In this document: positions 9,118-17,618 of the stretch, in pieces
Position numbering within the stretch: the stretch's first letter is position 1
How the letters are laid out: each line of letters opens with the position of its first letter
Source: an uncultured Schlesneria sp.
GTDB taxonomy: Bacteria; Planctomycetota; Planctomycetia; Planctomycetales; Planctomycetaceae
NCBI GenBank assembly: GCA_903858935.1
Contig: CAIOKO010000173.1
Location: 1-53,388 of the forward strand
Direction: 5' to 3'
DNA: 53,388 bases
Translations under genes and position numbers: made by a program
Notes under the pieces: model-generated
Seen by the model: only the letters and a program-made list of their open reading frames with translations
What the model was told of the DNA's origin: nothing
The model's database searches: none

Positions 9118-9178
9118 CGTAGTGTGGGCTTCAGCACGCATATGAAGTTAGGGCGCACGGGCTAAAGCCCATGCTACG
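9118..9178. repeat. Imperfect palindromic intergenic repeat
   Basis: CGTAGTGTGGGCTTCAGCACG (9118-9138) is the inverted, imperfect partner of GCACGGGCTAAAGCCCATGC (9155-9174), which runs on as TACG to 9178. It could form a hairpin in the lpxA-oxidoreductase spacer. The half-site GTAGCATGGGCTTTAGCCC resembles dispersed repeats I know from planctomycete genomes (from memory, not checked). Confidence 0.5.
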
Positions 9179-9234
9179 GCAATCATTTTTCTCTTTTCAG
9201 TATCAGTACCAATTACAACGAATAGGCATCAAGA

Positions 9235-10320
9235 ATGGATCGGTTGCGAGTTGCTGTGATTGGCGTTGGAGCCCTTGGTCGACATCATGCTCGCATTCTC
9301 AGTGAAATTGACGGCGTCGAACTGGTGGCGGTGGCTGACAGCCAGGCCGAACGGGGTCAAGAGGTTGCAGCCAGACACCAGACTCGCTGGGTGGCGAATT
9401 ACCATGATTTAATCGGCAACAAAATTGTTGATGCGGTCTCGGTCGTTGTACCTACGGTTGCTCATCGCACCGTCGCCGGTGCGTTTCTTGAGAAAGGGAT
9501 TCCCGTTCTTGTAGAAAAGCCGCTGGCTGGAAATGTCACACAGGCGAAAGAGCTTGTCGAGTTGGCCCGTCGAACCAAATCGTTATTGCAGGTGGGTCAC
9601 ATCGAACGATTTAACCCCGCGTTCCAGGCGGCTCAAAAAGTCATTGTTGCTCCAAAGTATGTTCGTTGTGAGCGAACCAGCACTTATACCTTTCGTTCAA
9701 CCGATATCGGCGTCGTTCTCGATTTAATGATTCATGACATTGATCTTGTTCTGTCGCTGGTGCGCAGTCCCCTGCGTAGTTGCGAGGCTTTCGGGATCGG
9801 TGTGATGGGTCAGAATGAAGACGCGGCTCAGGCTCGTCTTCGCTTCGAAAATGGGTGTATTGCCGACCTGACGGCAAGCCGAATCTGTCCGACAGTCTCA
9901 CGTTCGATGACCGCCTGGTCAGCAACCGGTTGCGTGACTGTCGATATGCACCAGCGGGAAGTGAAGCGATTCTCTCCGGGCCAGGCGTTAACCCAAGGGA
10001 CGCCACCTCTGGAACGTGCCGCCCAGCCTGGTGCCGATCTGGAAGCTTTGAAAAAAGAGGTCTTCGGTCAATTTGTGAACGTTGCCAATGAGTCGGTCGA
10101 AATGGCGGGGCCTGACGCGTTATCACAGGAATTACGAGAATTCGTGCAGTGTGTGAGAACCGGTGCAGCACCACACGTTGACGGTGTTCAGGCTTTGGAA
10201 GCGATGATTGTTGCAAACGAAGTTCTGCAAGAGATCGCGACTCATCGTTGGGACGGACATCCTCATGGTGGTGTTGGTCCTTATCCGCGAACTCCATTCT
10301 TGCCGAAAAAAGCGGGGTAA
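9235..10320 (+). CDS. Gfo/Idh/MocA-family NAD(P)-dependent oxidoreductase
   Basis: A 361-residue dehydrogenase. The N-terminal Rossmann domain has GVGALGRHHARIL (residues 10-22, dinucleotide loop), VAVADSQAER, and VLVEKPLA (residues 91-98) with the family Lys. The C-terminal domain has GHIERFNPAF (121-130) and DLMIHDIDLVLSLV (163-176) with the His that usually takes part in catalysis. The subfamily with the HIERFNP motif often lies beside lpxA. In Acidithiobacillus and Leptospira the family member GnnA oxidises UDP-GlcNAc at C3, so that GnnB can make UDP-GlcNAc3N for LpxA. That role here is inference, since no GnnB-like aminotransferase is in the window. The ATG at 9235 lacks a strong ribosome binding site. 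The C-terminal tail is Gly/Pro-rich. Confidence 0.85.
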   Translation: MDRLRVAVIGVGALGRHHARILSEIDGVELVAVADSQAERGQEVAARHQTRWVANYHDLIGNKIVDAVSVVVPTVAHRTVAGAFLEKGIPVLVEKPLAGNVTQAKELVELARRTKSLLQVGHIERFNPAFQAAQKVIVAPKYVRCERTSTYTFRSTDIGVVLDLMIHDIDLVLSLVRSPLRSCEAFGIGVMGQNEDAAQARLRFENGCIADLTASRICPTVSRSMTAWSATGCVTVDMHQREVKRFSPGQALTQGTPPLERAAQPGADLEALKKEVFGQFVNVANESVEMAGPDALSQELREFVQCVRTGAAPHVDGVQALEAMIVANEVLQEIATHRWDGHPHGGVGPYPRTPFLPKKAG

Positions 10321-10476
10321 TAAATCTCAGATTCGGCGAATTGCGAATTGCCTTCGCCACCAAATGGCAGCTCTATGACAGCCCGGCCGGTGGCCTGAGC
10401 TGACAGAGATCCGTCCCGATCGGAGTTTGGATTTGTCTGAGAGTGTTAAATAACCGCAACGCATCAGTTTTTAGTA

Positions 10477-10503
10477 GACGTTTCATCAAGGTAATGAAAC
10501 GTC
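10477..10503. terminator. Perfect inverted repeat between convergent genes
   Basis: GACGTTTCAT (10477-10486) pairs with ATGAAACGTC (10494-10503) around a 7-base loop. It lies 30 bases past the ispH stop and 157 past the oxidoreductase stop. There is no T run on either side, so termination is only a suggestion from its place. Confidence 0.35.
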
Positions 10504-10532
10504 ATCGCGAACCGCTTGCACTAACAATGTTA

Positions 10533-11474
10533 TCAAGCTTTAGCGGATTGAAGAACTCGCAGTTCCCGTGGCAACGGAAACGAGACGTGCTCTTCGCGAA
10601 TCGTGATCTCTTCAATGGTCGCGCCAAATTCCTTGTTCAGCCATTCAATACAATCTTGTACAACAACTTCGGGGGCACTTGCACCCGCAGTGATTAACAC
10701 CGTTGATTTATCGGCGAACCATTCACGGTGCAGTTCTTGAGCACCGTCAATCAGGTGAGACGGTTTGCCAAACAACGAACCGATTTCCTGTAGCCTGCGG
10801 CTGTTGGAACTGTTCTGGCTGCCGAGCACGATGACGATATCGGATCGTTGAGCAAGTTGTTTTACGGCATCCTGGCGATTGGTCGTGGCGTAACAGATAT
10901 CTTCCTTTGGCGGGCTTTCAATATGAGGAATCTTCGCTTTGAGAGCGTCAATCACCCGTCCAGCCTCTTCAACGCTGAGTGTTGTTTGAGTTAAATACGC
11001 AATCTTGGCGTCGTTGGAGAACGTCAAAGCATCGACGTCCTTAGGGTCTTCGACAAGGGTGATGCTGGACGGGGCCTCGCCCATTGTTCCGATCACTTCG
11101 TCATGTCCTTCATGGCCAATCAGGATGATATGATAGCCATCGCGAGCGTACTTGATCGCTTCGAGATGCACTTTCGTGACGAGTGGACACGTGGCATCAA
11201 TGGTCTGCAGTTTCCGAATTCGAGATTGTTCGCGAATTTCTGGCGAAACTCCGTGAGCCGAGAAGAGCAGAATTGATCCTTCAGGAACTTCTGAGATCGA
11301 ATCGACGAAGGTGACACCTTGTTGGGTGAAACGTTCGACGACGTACTTATTGTGCACAATTTCGTGGTAGACGAAAATCTTTGGACCGAACATCCGAATC
11401 GTTTCGTCCAGACACTCAATTGCCATGTTTACGCCGGCACAAAAGCCGCGAGGGTTTGCCACGAGGATTTTCAT
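10533..11474 (-). CDS. ispH: 4-hydroxy-3-methylbut-2-enyl diphosphate reductase
   Basis: IspH is the last enzyme of the MEP isoprenoid pathway. It is an iron-sulfur protein that reduces HMBPP to IPP and DMAPP. The 313-residue product has all three cluster cysteines: Cys12 (NPRGFCAGV), Cys96 (IDATCPLVTKVH) and Cys194 (EDICYATTNRQ). Substrate-binding motifs EIVHNKYVVE, FSAHGVSPE, GHEGHDEVIGT and LGSQNSSNSRRL are also present, and TAGASAPE lies near the C terminus. Two candidate starts are adjacent, a TTG at 11477 and an ATG at 11474. I use the ATG, with AGGAAATGG upstream. It stands alone and is convergent with the oxidoreductase. It indicates that this organism uses the MEP pathway. Confidence 0.95.
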   Translation of the reverse strand: MKILVANPRGFCAGVNMAIECLDETIRMFGPKIFVYHEIVHNKYVVERFTQQGVTFVDSISEVPEGSILLFSAHGVSPEIREQSRIRKLQTIDATCPLVTKVHLEAIKYARDGYHIILIGHEGHDEVIGTMGEAPSSITLVEDPKDVDALTFSNDAKIAYLTQTTLSVEEAGRVIDALKAKIPHIESPPKEDICYATTNRQDAVKQLAQRSDIVIVLGSQNSSNSRRLQEIGSLFGKPSHLIDGAQELHREWFADKSTVLITAGASAPEVVVQDCIEWLNKEFGATIEEITIREEHVSFPLPRELRVLQSAKA

Positions 11475-11572
11475 CAAAGTCCCATTTCCTGTAAATCGAC
11501 CGTTTCGCCAAGGGATTCTAGCAGCGAATGCGCACTTTGGGAGCGTTGGCCCCCTCTTCGTTCGCCTGCTAA

Positions 11573-12835
11573 CTAAAACGGCCAGGGAAGCAGAATGCCA
11601 TGGTGCTGAAACAGGACGGCGCGTCCTTTCGCTCCGATCGCGGGAGTGAAGAACAATACAAACACATAAAATGCCAGCAATGGAAACAGCATCAGCGACA
11701 GGGGCCAGCGTAAGATCCTCCAGGCACGTTTCTCGGCTCGAACCGCTTTGGAATAGGCCCAGCCGATCAGGATTTTTGCGGGATAGATTGACGCGATAAA
11801 AATCGGTGTAATCAGCCCGTAAACGTCCTGAGGGAGTGCTGCCACTTTAAAAAGGTAAAGCGGCAAGGACTGTGCGTAAAGAATCACGACCGATACAAAC
11901 ATCACAATCGGTGCCTTGCCGTATAGTTCGCGGATGAATCGCAATTCAAACATGGCTCGCCAACGATTTTCTGCAGCGAAGCGAGCTTGTAGGAACGGAA
12001 CCCAACTGAGAACGAGAATCAGAAGAAAACCACCGATCAACGTGACAATCACCTGACCTGGTTTAGAGGTATCTCGAAGAGCCGAAAAGAGTGCCGTGGG
12101 AACGAACAGCCAGGCGAAAGCGAGAACAAATCCGCGAAACCCCAGCCAGAAATGATGCCTGATGCGTAAGGCGACCATGAATTCCTGGACAGCGCTACCG
12201 GCTGTATTCAGGTAATTACCTTGTTGAAATTGTTTCCAAAGCCACATTGCGTTAAGAGGTGTCGGCCAGAAGAAGAGACTGAGTCGCCCCCCTCGGGCCA
12301 GCGCCAGCACTAAATGGATCGCCACGGCTGACGAAAACAGAATCAAAACAATCTGCCAGGCGGCTGCGATACCGGTACCGGGCGAAATCAGTAGTGCATC
12401 GCTGGCAGCATCCGCGACAAGTCGCACGATCCACCACCAGACCCAAATTCCAGTGGCAATTCCGCCCAATCGCGGAGCCAGTGGCAACAGTGGCAACGCA
12501 TATCGCAGCTTACCCGTCCGTGCGACGCGGCCCTCGGCCTCAAGCAGATATCCGAGAGCAATAAAATTCACAATCGGAACCGCTGCCAGAAATGCCAGCA
12601 ACGCAAACAGGCTAAGTAGTCCAAATCCAAGTTCCAAGATCCAATACGCCGCCAGATGCGGTCTCCAAGTCGGATGAGGGAACGGCCGCAATCGATAAAA
12701 TGCCGCGAATGTGTCCTCTGCGAGAAAATTGTCGTCGGTCAATACGAATGCATCATCTGACCCTGATACGATGATTCCTGAAGAAAAATCCTCGGACGGT
12801 TGAGTCGTCTGCGGCAACATTTCGATCGTGCTCAT
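11573..12835 (-). CDS. Polytopic membrane protein, DUF4013-like
   Basis: A protein of about 420 residues with a Ser/Thr/Asp-rich N-terminal tail of roughly 40 residues. It then has eight or so hydrophobic segments, for example WILELGFGLLSLFALLAFLA, WQIVLILFSSAVAIHLVLAL and PIVMFVSVVILYAQSLPLYL. A conserved-looking FNFIALGYLLEAEGR-type segment (here VNFIALGYLLEAEGRVARTG) fits the DUF4013 group common in planctomycetes, though I rely on memory for this. No transporter motif is visible. The TTG at 12862 is possible, but the ATG at 12835 looks better. The function is unknown. It sits on the same strand as ispH, about 100 bases upstream of it. Confidence 0.7.
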   Translation of the reverse strand: MSTIEMLPQTTQPSEDFSSGIIVSGSDDAFVLTDDNFLAEDTFAAFYRLRPFPHPTWRPHLAAYWILELGFGLLSLFALLAFLAAVPIVNFIALGYLLEAEGRVARTGKLRYALPLLPLAPRLGGIATGIWVWWWIVRLVADAASDALLISPGTGIAAAWQIVLILFSSAVAIHLVLALARGGRLSLFFWPTPLNAMWLWKQFQQGNYLNTAGSAVQEFMVALRIRHHFWLGFRGFVLAFAWLFVPTALFSALRDTSKPGQVIVTLIGGFLLILVLSWVPFLQARFAAENRWRAMFELRFIRELYGKAPIVMFVSVVILYAQSLPLYLFKVAALPQDVYGLITPIFIASIYPAKILIGWAYSKAVRAEKRAWRILRWPLSLMLFPLLAFYVFVLFFTPAIGAKGRAVLFQHHGILLPWPF

Positions 12836-13046
12836 GTATACGCCTGCTTGAATCCTTTCCAAGTATCAGACATTACCCTGAACGAATGCAATCGGTTGCA
12901 ACAACCGAACTGAAACCTGCGTATCGATTATCGGGTATTGAATCGGGTATGCTTTGTGCGATGGCAAAGTGATAGCATGGTTCAACCGGTCTCATGTTTT
13001 GACTGGAATTATTTCGAATGGAATTTCGCTTATTGGACCAAACGTC

Positions 13047-14702
13047 ATGAACAATTGCCGCACGCTTGTGACTGCGATAGCACCGTTACTGGTGGTTGCG
13101 GGCGTATTTGTCCTGGTGGCATCAGCCGCTCGAAGCCCCATCAGGTCGATTCGGCCTGAGAAGGCCACAGAGAGTGTGGTTGATTCTGCCGACAGGGAAT
13201 CCATCGTTCATCGGATTGACCGATTGTTTTCGGACCGATGGCACGAAGCGGGACTGGAGCCGGCTGTTCCGACGGATGATTTGACACTCTATCGCCGACT
13301 TTCGCTCGTATTGCTGGGGACCGTGCCGTCGCTGGAAGAGATTCGTCTGTTTGAATCGGATGGCTCGCCAGACCGGATTGACCGGTGGACGGACCAAATG
13401 TTGTCAGACCGACGATTCGCCGATTATTTCGCTCGCCGATTCTCCCGGTTTTTTGTGGGTGCGGACGAGGGACAGTTTGTCGTCTTTCGTCGGGACAGAT
13501 TCTGGGCGTGGTTGGGCAACCAGTTTCATGAAAACCGTCCGTACGATGAGATTGTTCGCAGCATGATCGCCGATCGGGGATTGTGGACAGACAAGCCTCA
13601 AGTCAATTTTGTCGCTGCGGTGGTCACAGAAGGTGTCATTGATCACAACAAACTGGCAGGACGGACAGCGCGAGCCTTTCTCGGTCAACGAATCGATTGT
13701 GCCCAATGTCACAACCACCCCTTTGCCGACTGGAAACAAGCCCAGTTCGAAGGTCTGGCGGCCTGTTATGGCCAACTGAATATTTCGGGGGTCGGTGTTG
13801 AAGACAACAACGATAAGAAAGACAAGCCACCGTATTTGATTCAGGACCGGCTGACGCTTCAGGATCGAGAGATCGAGCCTGCCGTTCCTTTTCATCCGGA
13901 ATGGATGCCGGGAACAGGCAAGACGCGAGGACGGCTTGCGGCCTGGGTGACTCATCCTGATAACCGTCGATTCGACCGCGCGATCGTCAATCGCATCTGG
14001 GGGCTGATGTTTGGCCGGCCGTGGATTCAACCGGTCGATGACCTTCCAAATCCAAACGAGGCTGGAAGCGACACAAACGACCTGCTCGATTTAATTGGTG
14101 CCGACTTTCGATCTCACGGCTGTGACTTGAAGCGACTCATCCGGAACATTGCCGCGACGCGTGTCTTTCGGGTATCGTCGCAACATTCTGCATTCGACGA
14201 GGGAGACAAAGCTGGCAGCGTCGAAGAAACCTGGGCGGCGTTCCCATTGACTCGGTTACGTCCAGAGCAAGTCATCGGGTCGATGTTGCAGGCCTCGTCA
14301 ATCAAGACTGTCGATCAGAATTCGCATTGGACGATCCGAGCGGTTAGGTTTTTCCGCGAACTGGATTTCGTCAAAGAATACGGAGATCTCGGTGACGACG
14401 AATTGACGGAGCGGGCAGGTACGATTCCTCAGGCTCTTTTACGGATGAACAGTAACTTTGCTGCAGAATGGACGAAGAGCACGATCTTCAGTGCTGCTGG
14501 CCGAATTGCCGGGATGGCACCTGACGATGACGCATGCCTGGATACCTGTTTTCTGGTCTGCCTGACACGACATCCGACAAGGGAAGAACGATCCGTGATA
14601 CTTAAGCAACTTGAGGGGACGAAGAAGGACGAACGGAGTCAGGTCGTCGAAGATCTGTTCTGGACTCTTTTCAACGCGCCCGAGTTCTGTTGGGAACACT
14701 GA
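13047..14702 (+). CDS. DUF1549/DUF1553 domain protein, exported
   Basis: A 551-residue planctomycete-type protein. The first 30 residues form a signal peptide or anchor (APLLVVAGVFVLVASAA). DUF1549 follows (RIDRLFSDRW ... LYRRLSLVLLGTVPSLEEI ... WTDQMLSDRRFADYFARRFSRFFVG), including the cytochrome-like motif CAQCHNHPF (CxxCH at about 218-222). DUF1553 covers about residues 300-545 (RGRLAAWVTHPDNRRFDRAIVNRIWGLMFGR ... LLDLIGADFRSHGCDLKRLIRNIAATRVF). It lacks the PSCyt1 domain of larger relatives. Biochemical function is unknown. These proteins are encoded next to DUF1501 proteins, as here. The CxxCH suggests one bound heme or metal, but this is inference. The ATG at 13047 is chosen because the leader starts there. 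The frame is open back to 12954. Confidence 0.85.
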   Translation: MNNCRTLVTAIAPLLVVAGVFVLVASAARSPIRSIRPEKATESVVDSADRESIVHRIDRLFSDRWHEAGLEPAVPTDDLTLYRRLSLVLLGTVPSLEEIRLFESDGSPDRIDRWTDQMLSDRRFADYFARRFSRFFVGADEGQFVVFRRDRFWAWLGNQFHENRPYDEIVRSMIADRGLWTDKPQVNFVAAVVTEGVIDHNKLAGRTARAFLGQRIDCAQCHNHPFADWKQAQFEGLAACYGQLNISGVGVEDNNDKKDKPPYLIQDRLTLQDREIEPAVPFHPEWMPGTGKTRGRLAAWVTHPDNRRFDRAIVNRIWGLMFGRPWIQPVDDLPNPNEAGSDTNDLLDLIGADFRSHGCDLKRLIRNIAATRVFRVSSQHSAFDEGDKAGSVEETWAAFPLTRLRPEQVIGSMLQASSIKTVDQNSHWTIRAVRFFRELDFVKEYGDLGDDELTERAGTIPQALLRMNSNFAAEWTKSTIFSAAGRIAGMAPDDDACLDTCFLVCLTRHPTREERSVILKQLEGTKKDERSQVVEDLFWTLFNAPEFCWEH

Positions 14703-14783
14703 GCCCTTCGGGCTAGAGAGTTGATCGGAGAAAGTTGAGAGCCGCTACAAGCGGTTCGCCAGGAGCTACCGCTCCATGAACCC

Positions 14784-14820
14784 GAGGAACTTTGGCGACA
14801 CTTCCGACGTCAAGTTCCTC
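14784..14820 (+). promoter_or_regulatory. Hairpin just upstream of the DUF1501 start
   Basis: GAGGAACTT (14784-14792) pairs perfectly with AAGTTCCTC (14812-14820) across 19 bases. It ends 27 bases before the GTG start at 14848. It could influence expression of the second gene of the pair. There is no T run, so it is not a terminator, and it may simply be chance. Confidence 0.25.
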
Positions 14821-14847
14821 AAGAGTAGATAAGAAGAGGATGAAAAC

Positions 14848-16104
14848 GTGAATACGATAGACTCATCTCGTCGAGACTTTCTGCGGTTGGCCGCTTCAAC
14901 GCTGGGGTTGTCGTTTGCCGTACCGGGGCTGGATTTGAGGGCTGCTGAACAGCGCGGTTCTGAACGTGCGAAATCGTTTTTGACGATCTGGCTGGGTGGT
15001 GGCCAGAGTCAACTGGAGAGTTGGGACCCTCATCCCGGAACGCGGATTGGTGGCGATGTTTCGTCGATCAAAACTACGATACCCGGCCTTGAAATTGCCG
15101 ATCTTTACCCGCAATCAGCCGAACAACTTCATCATCTGTGTGTCATCCGATCGATGGTTTCCAAGGAAGGTGATCACGAGCGAGCCTCTTACATGTTACA
15201 CACGGGCTATCGCCCGGAACCGACTCTTGTCCACCCGAGTATCGGTTCGATCGCGATTCACGAGCTGCCGAATGGCGCCGTCGAGATTCCTCAATTTGTG
15301 TCGCTGGGTGACGCCAATTTCCCACCGCGTGGCGGATTTCTGGGTGATCGATTCGATGCCTATCGAATTTTCAATCCCGGCGAAACTGGGCAAAACATTA
15401 AGGCGTTGGTCGATCAAGACCGACAGGATCGGCGACTAAAAAGCTTGAGTGTTGTGTCGCAGTCGTTCATGCAGGGACGGAAGGCGAAAGTCGAACAGAC
15501 TTTACATCAACATACAATCGACGCGGCATTACGGATGATGACGTCGGAGCAATTAAAAGCATTCTCGATCGAACAGGAACCCAAAGAACTTCGAGCGGCT
15601 TACGGTGATAATCCTTTTGGACGCGGTTGTCTTGTCGCAAGGCGTCTGATTGAAGTCGGCGTTCGCTCACTCGAAGTTTCGTTGCAAGGGTTCGACACTC
15701 ATGCTAAGAACCACGAAGGACAAGCATCTCGAGCCAAGACGCTCGATCCAGCACTGGCCACACTCATCAAAGATTTGGTGGATCGAGACCTGTTGCAGTC
15801 AACGATTGTGCTTGTGACAGGTGAATTCGGTCGGACGCCGAACATTAATCCCCTGGGTGGACGCGATCATTGGCCCAACGGGTTTTCGTGTTTGCTGGGT
15901 GGCGGAGGGCTTTCGAGTGGTCTTGTCATTGGCGAAACTGATCCTGAAGGCGAGGCGAAGCAACCGAAAGATCCGATTGAAGTCGCAGACCTGTATGCGA
16001 CCATCCTGTATCGCCTGGGTGTCGACTATGCCAAGGAAGTCATTACACCGATTGGCCGACCAATGAAGTTTTGTGCCGGGCAACCGATTGAACGATTTCT
16101 ATGA
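14848..16104 (+). CDS. DUF1501 (sulfatase-like fold) Tat-exported protein
   Basis: A 418-residue protein. The leader has the twin-arginine pattern RRDFLRLAASTLGLSF, so folded export via Tat is likely. The body shows DUF1501 features: FLTIWLGGGQSQLESWDPHP, the motif VSKEGDHERASYMLHTGY, VEVSLQGFDTHAKN, and GEFGRTPNINPLGGRDHWPN near residue 330, the characteristic metal-site-like region shared with alkaline-phosphatase-type folds. The GTG start at 14848 is supported by AAGAGGA about 7-13 bases upstream. It is encoded 145 bases downstream of the DUF1549/1553 gene; the two probably form one functional unit. The substrate is unknown. Confidence 0.87.
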   Translation: MNTIDSSRRDFLRLAASTLGLSFAVPGLDLRAAEQRGSERAKSFLTIWLGGGQSQLESWDPHPGTRIGGDVSSIKTTIPGLEIADLYPQSAEQLHHLCVIRSMVSKEGDHERASYMLHTGYRPEPTLVHPSIGSIAIHELPNGAVEIPQFVSLGDANFPPRGGFLGDRFDAYRIFNPGETGQNIKALVDQDRQDRRLKSLSVVSQSFMQGRKAKVEQTLHQHTIDAALRMMTSEQLKAFSIEQEPKELRAAYGDNPFGRGCLVARRLIEVGVRSLEVSLQGFDTHAKNHEGQASRAKTLDPALATLIKDLVDRDLLQSTIVLVTGEFGRTPNINPLGGRDHWPNGFSCLLGGGGLSSGLVIGETDPEGEAKQPKDPIEVADLYATILYRLGVDYAKEVITPIGRPMKFCAGQPIERFL

Positions 16105-16227
16105 ACGGTGTAACGTTGCGATTCGCGGTCGAGTATCCGAAAACAGTTTCGATGGCAACTCTTGACACATCCTGGCGGAATCCGTCAATCCTAGTCGCGT
16201 TCAGAAAAACCACGACGGTCGTTGATC

Positions 16228-17307
16228 GTGCCGATTAAATTTCGATGTAATTATTGCCGACAGTTTCTGGGCATCTCGCGTGCTCAGGCCGGTGGTATCG
16301 TTGATTGTCCGACGTGTGGTCGGTCGATTCGCGTGCCGTTACTCGATGGAACCGTTCAGCCGATGGCGGCGCCGGAACTCGATCTGGAAGATACTCATCT
16401 TTCGCGGGCACTCGACGAACTGGCAAAACTTGTCGATGCACCTGTTCAAGTGGCTGTGCCTGTGAAGTCTCTATCGGATTCCGACGATATCGAAACAGAC
16501 AACCAGATTCCGCAGCCGCTTCCCGAACCGATTCCGATAGAGGTTCCGCTTCCGCCGACTCCGATTGTTGTCGTGCCACCGACGAATGCGTCGCTGACCG
16601 CACTGTCCGAAAACGGGATCGCTGGCGAACGTGGATTACTGGCCGAATTGGCGGCGTTATCGGATGGATCAGCGCCAGTCGATTTTTCGGATGCGAAGAA
16701 ATTTGAACCCGCGCCGACGTATACCAGTCGTCCGTCACAAGCCTCGGCATTAAAAACGTCTTTGATGCTGCTTGTCCCATTTGTCGCGGGAATGCTGACC
16801 GAGCGCTTTGTCCGAATCTTCGAACGTCACGCTCGTGTCGAAGCTGTGTCACCCGAAGCGGCGAAAAGAGAATCGGCTGACAATGAACTAACGGGGCGGA
16901 TCACGTTTAAATCGAAAGAAGGTGAAAGCCAGCCTGACCGCGGCGCACGAGTGATTGTTTTTCCTCAGCAGCGAACGGGTGAGGTTAAACTTTCTGTCGT
17001 CGGGTTCCGGCCGGCTGATGCTGCTGCCGACCAGCTTGTTGTGAACGCGGCGATTAAAGCGCTCGGCGGTGCGGCTGCCACGGTTGATGATCGCGGTGGG
17101 TATCGTTTGCCGATCGAAGCGGGGTCGTACCGAATCCTGGTCTTATCGCACTTTCAACCGCGACCGGGCGGGGACGCAGACCCGGCACTGGATAAGCTGC
17201 TGTCAGAATACTTTGACAAACCCGAAGACCTGCTTGGTCGGGTTCAACACCAGTTTTCACCGCTTCGCATAAAAGGGACGGGCGATACCTGGGATCATTC
17301 GTTTTGA
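16228..17307 (+). CDS. Zinc-ribbon membrane protein of unknown function
   Basis: A protein of about 359 residues beginning with a treble-clef-like zinc ribbon: FRCNYCRQFLG (first CxxC at about 6-9) and DCPTCGRSIRVP (second CxxC at about 27-30). A long low-complexity Pro/Val-rich linker follows (about 60-165). One membrane segment lies near residue 180 (LMLLVPFVAGMLTERF), followed by an extracytoplasmic region of about 165 residues with a carboxypeptidase-like beta pattern (DRGARVIVFPQQ ... GGYRLPIEAGSYRILVLSHF). The starts at 16222 (TTG) and 16228 (GTG) are both possible; I prefer GTG because it gives the zinc-ribbon N terminus typical of such proteins. Position after the DUF1549/DUF1501 pair suggests, but does not show, a link with it. 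Confidence 0.7.
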   Translation: MPIKFRCNYCRQFLGISRAQAGGIVDCPTCGRSIRVPLLDGTVQPMAAPELDLEDTHLSRALDELAKLVDAPVQVAVPVKSLSDSDDIETDNQIPQPLPEPIPIEVPLPPTPIVVVPPTNASLTALSENGIAGERGLLAELAALSDGSAPVDFSDAKKFEPAPTYTSRPSQASALKTSLMLLVPFVAGMLTERFVRIFERHARVEAVSPEAAKRESADNELTGRITFKSKEGESQPDRGARVIVFPQQRTGEVKLSVVGFRPADAAADQLVVNAAIKALGGAAATVDDRGGYRLPIEAGSYRILVLSHFQPRPGGDADPALDKLLSEYFDKPEDLLGRVQHQFSPLRIKGTGDTWDHSF

Positions 17308-17618
17308 CGGTGGGGCAGGCGTGTTCGTGGCCTGATGAAAGAACCTGAAAAAGGGTTGTTTGCGTCGTTGGGGAAGTGGTGCTTTTGAAACAGAAAAACC
17401 CTGATAATGGGTGGCACGGTTTTACCGTCTTCGGTTAAGCCGTGGCTTCATGAATCGGTAAGGCGATCGAAGAACATGGCTTAACCGAAGACGGTAAAGC
17501 CATGCCACCCCGGGTTGCAACAGCCCATCCGGCTTCAACAGGATTGGTGAAAACCGGATGGGACAGATAGGACTTATAAGACCTATGGGACCTAGAAGAA
17601 TTATTTGAAGTTGCTTCG
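17308..17618. other. Intergenic gap with one large palindrome
   Basis: This 311-base gap separates two convergent genes. Its only clear structure is the palindrome at 17409-17510. No gene is apparent. Confidence 0.5.
17409..17510. repeat. Palindromic repeat, family A (copy 1)
   Basis: Two 36-base arms, 17409-17444 and 17475-17510, are inverted copies with 33 of 36 positions matching and 30 bases between. The arms begin GGGTGGCACGG and contain an ACCGTCTTCGGT core. Related copies lie at about 24007-24110, 37782-37829 and 49633-49975. The sequence is consistent with a non-autonomous mobile repeat or a transcript-ending hairpin, but no transposase is linked. Confidence 0.75.

Noticed and set aside
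9641-10363. 240-codon open frame antisense to the Gfo/Idh gene
   Set aside because: It is Arg/Ser-rich and typical of an antisense shadow; the plus strand encodes a well-supported oxidoreductase.
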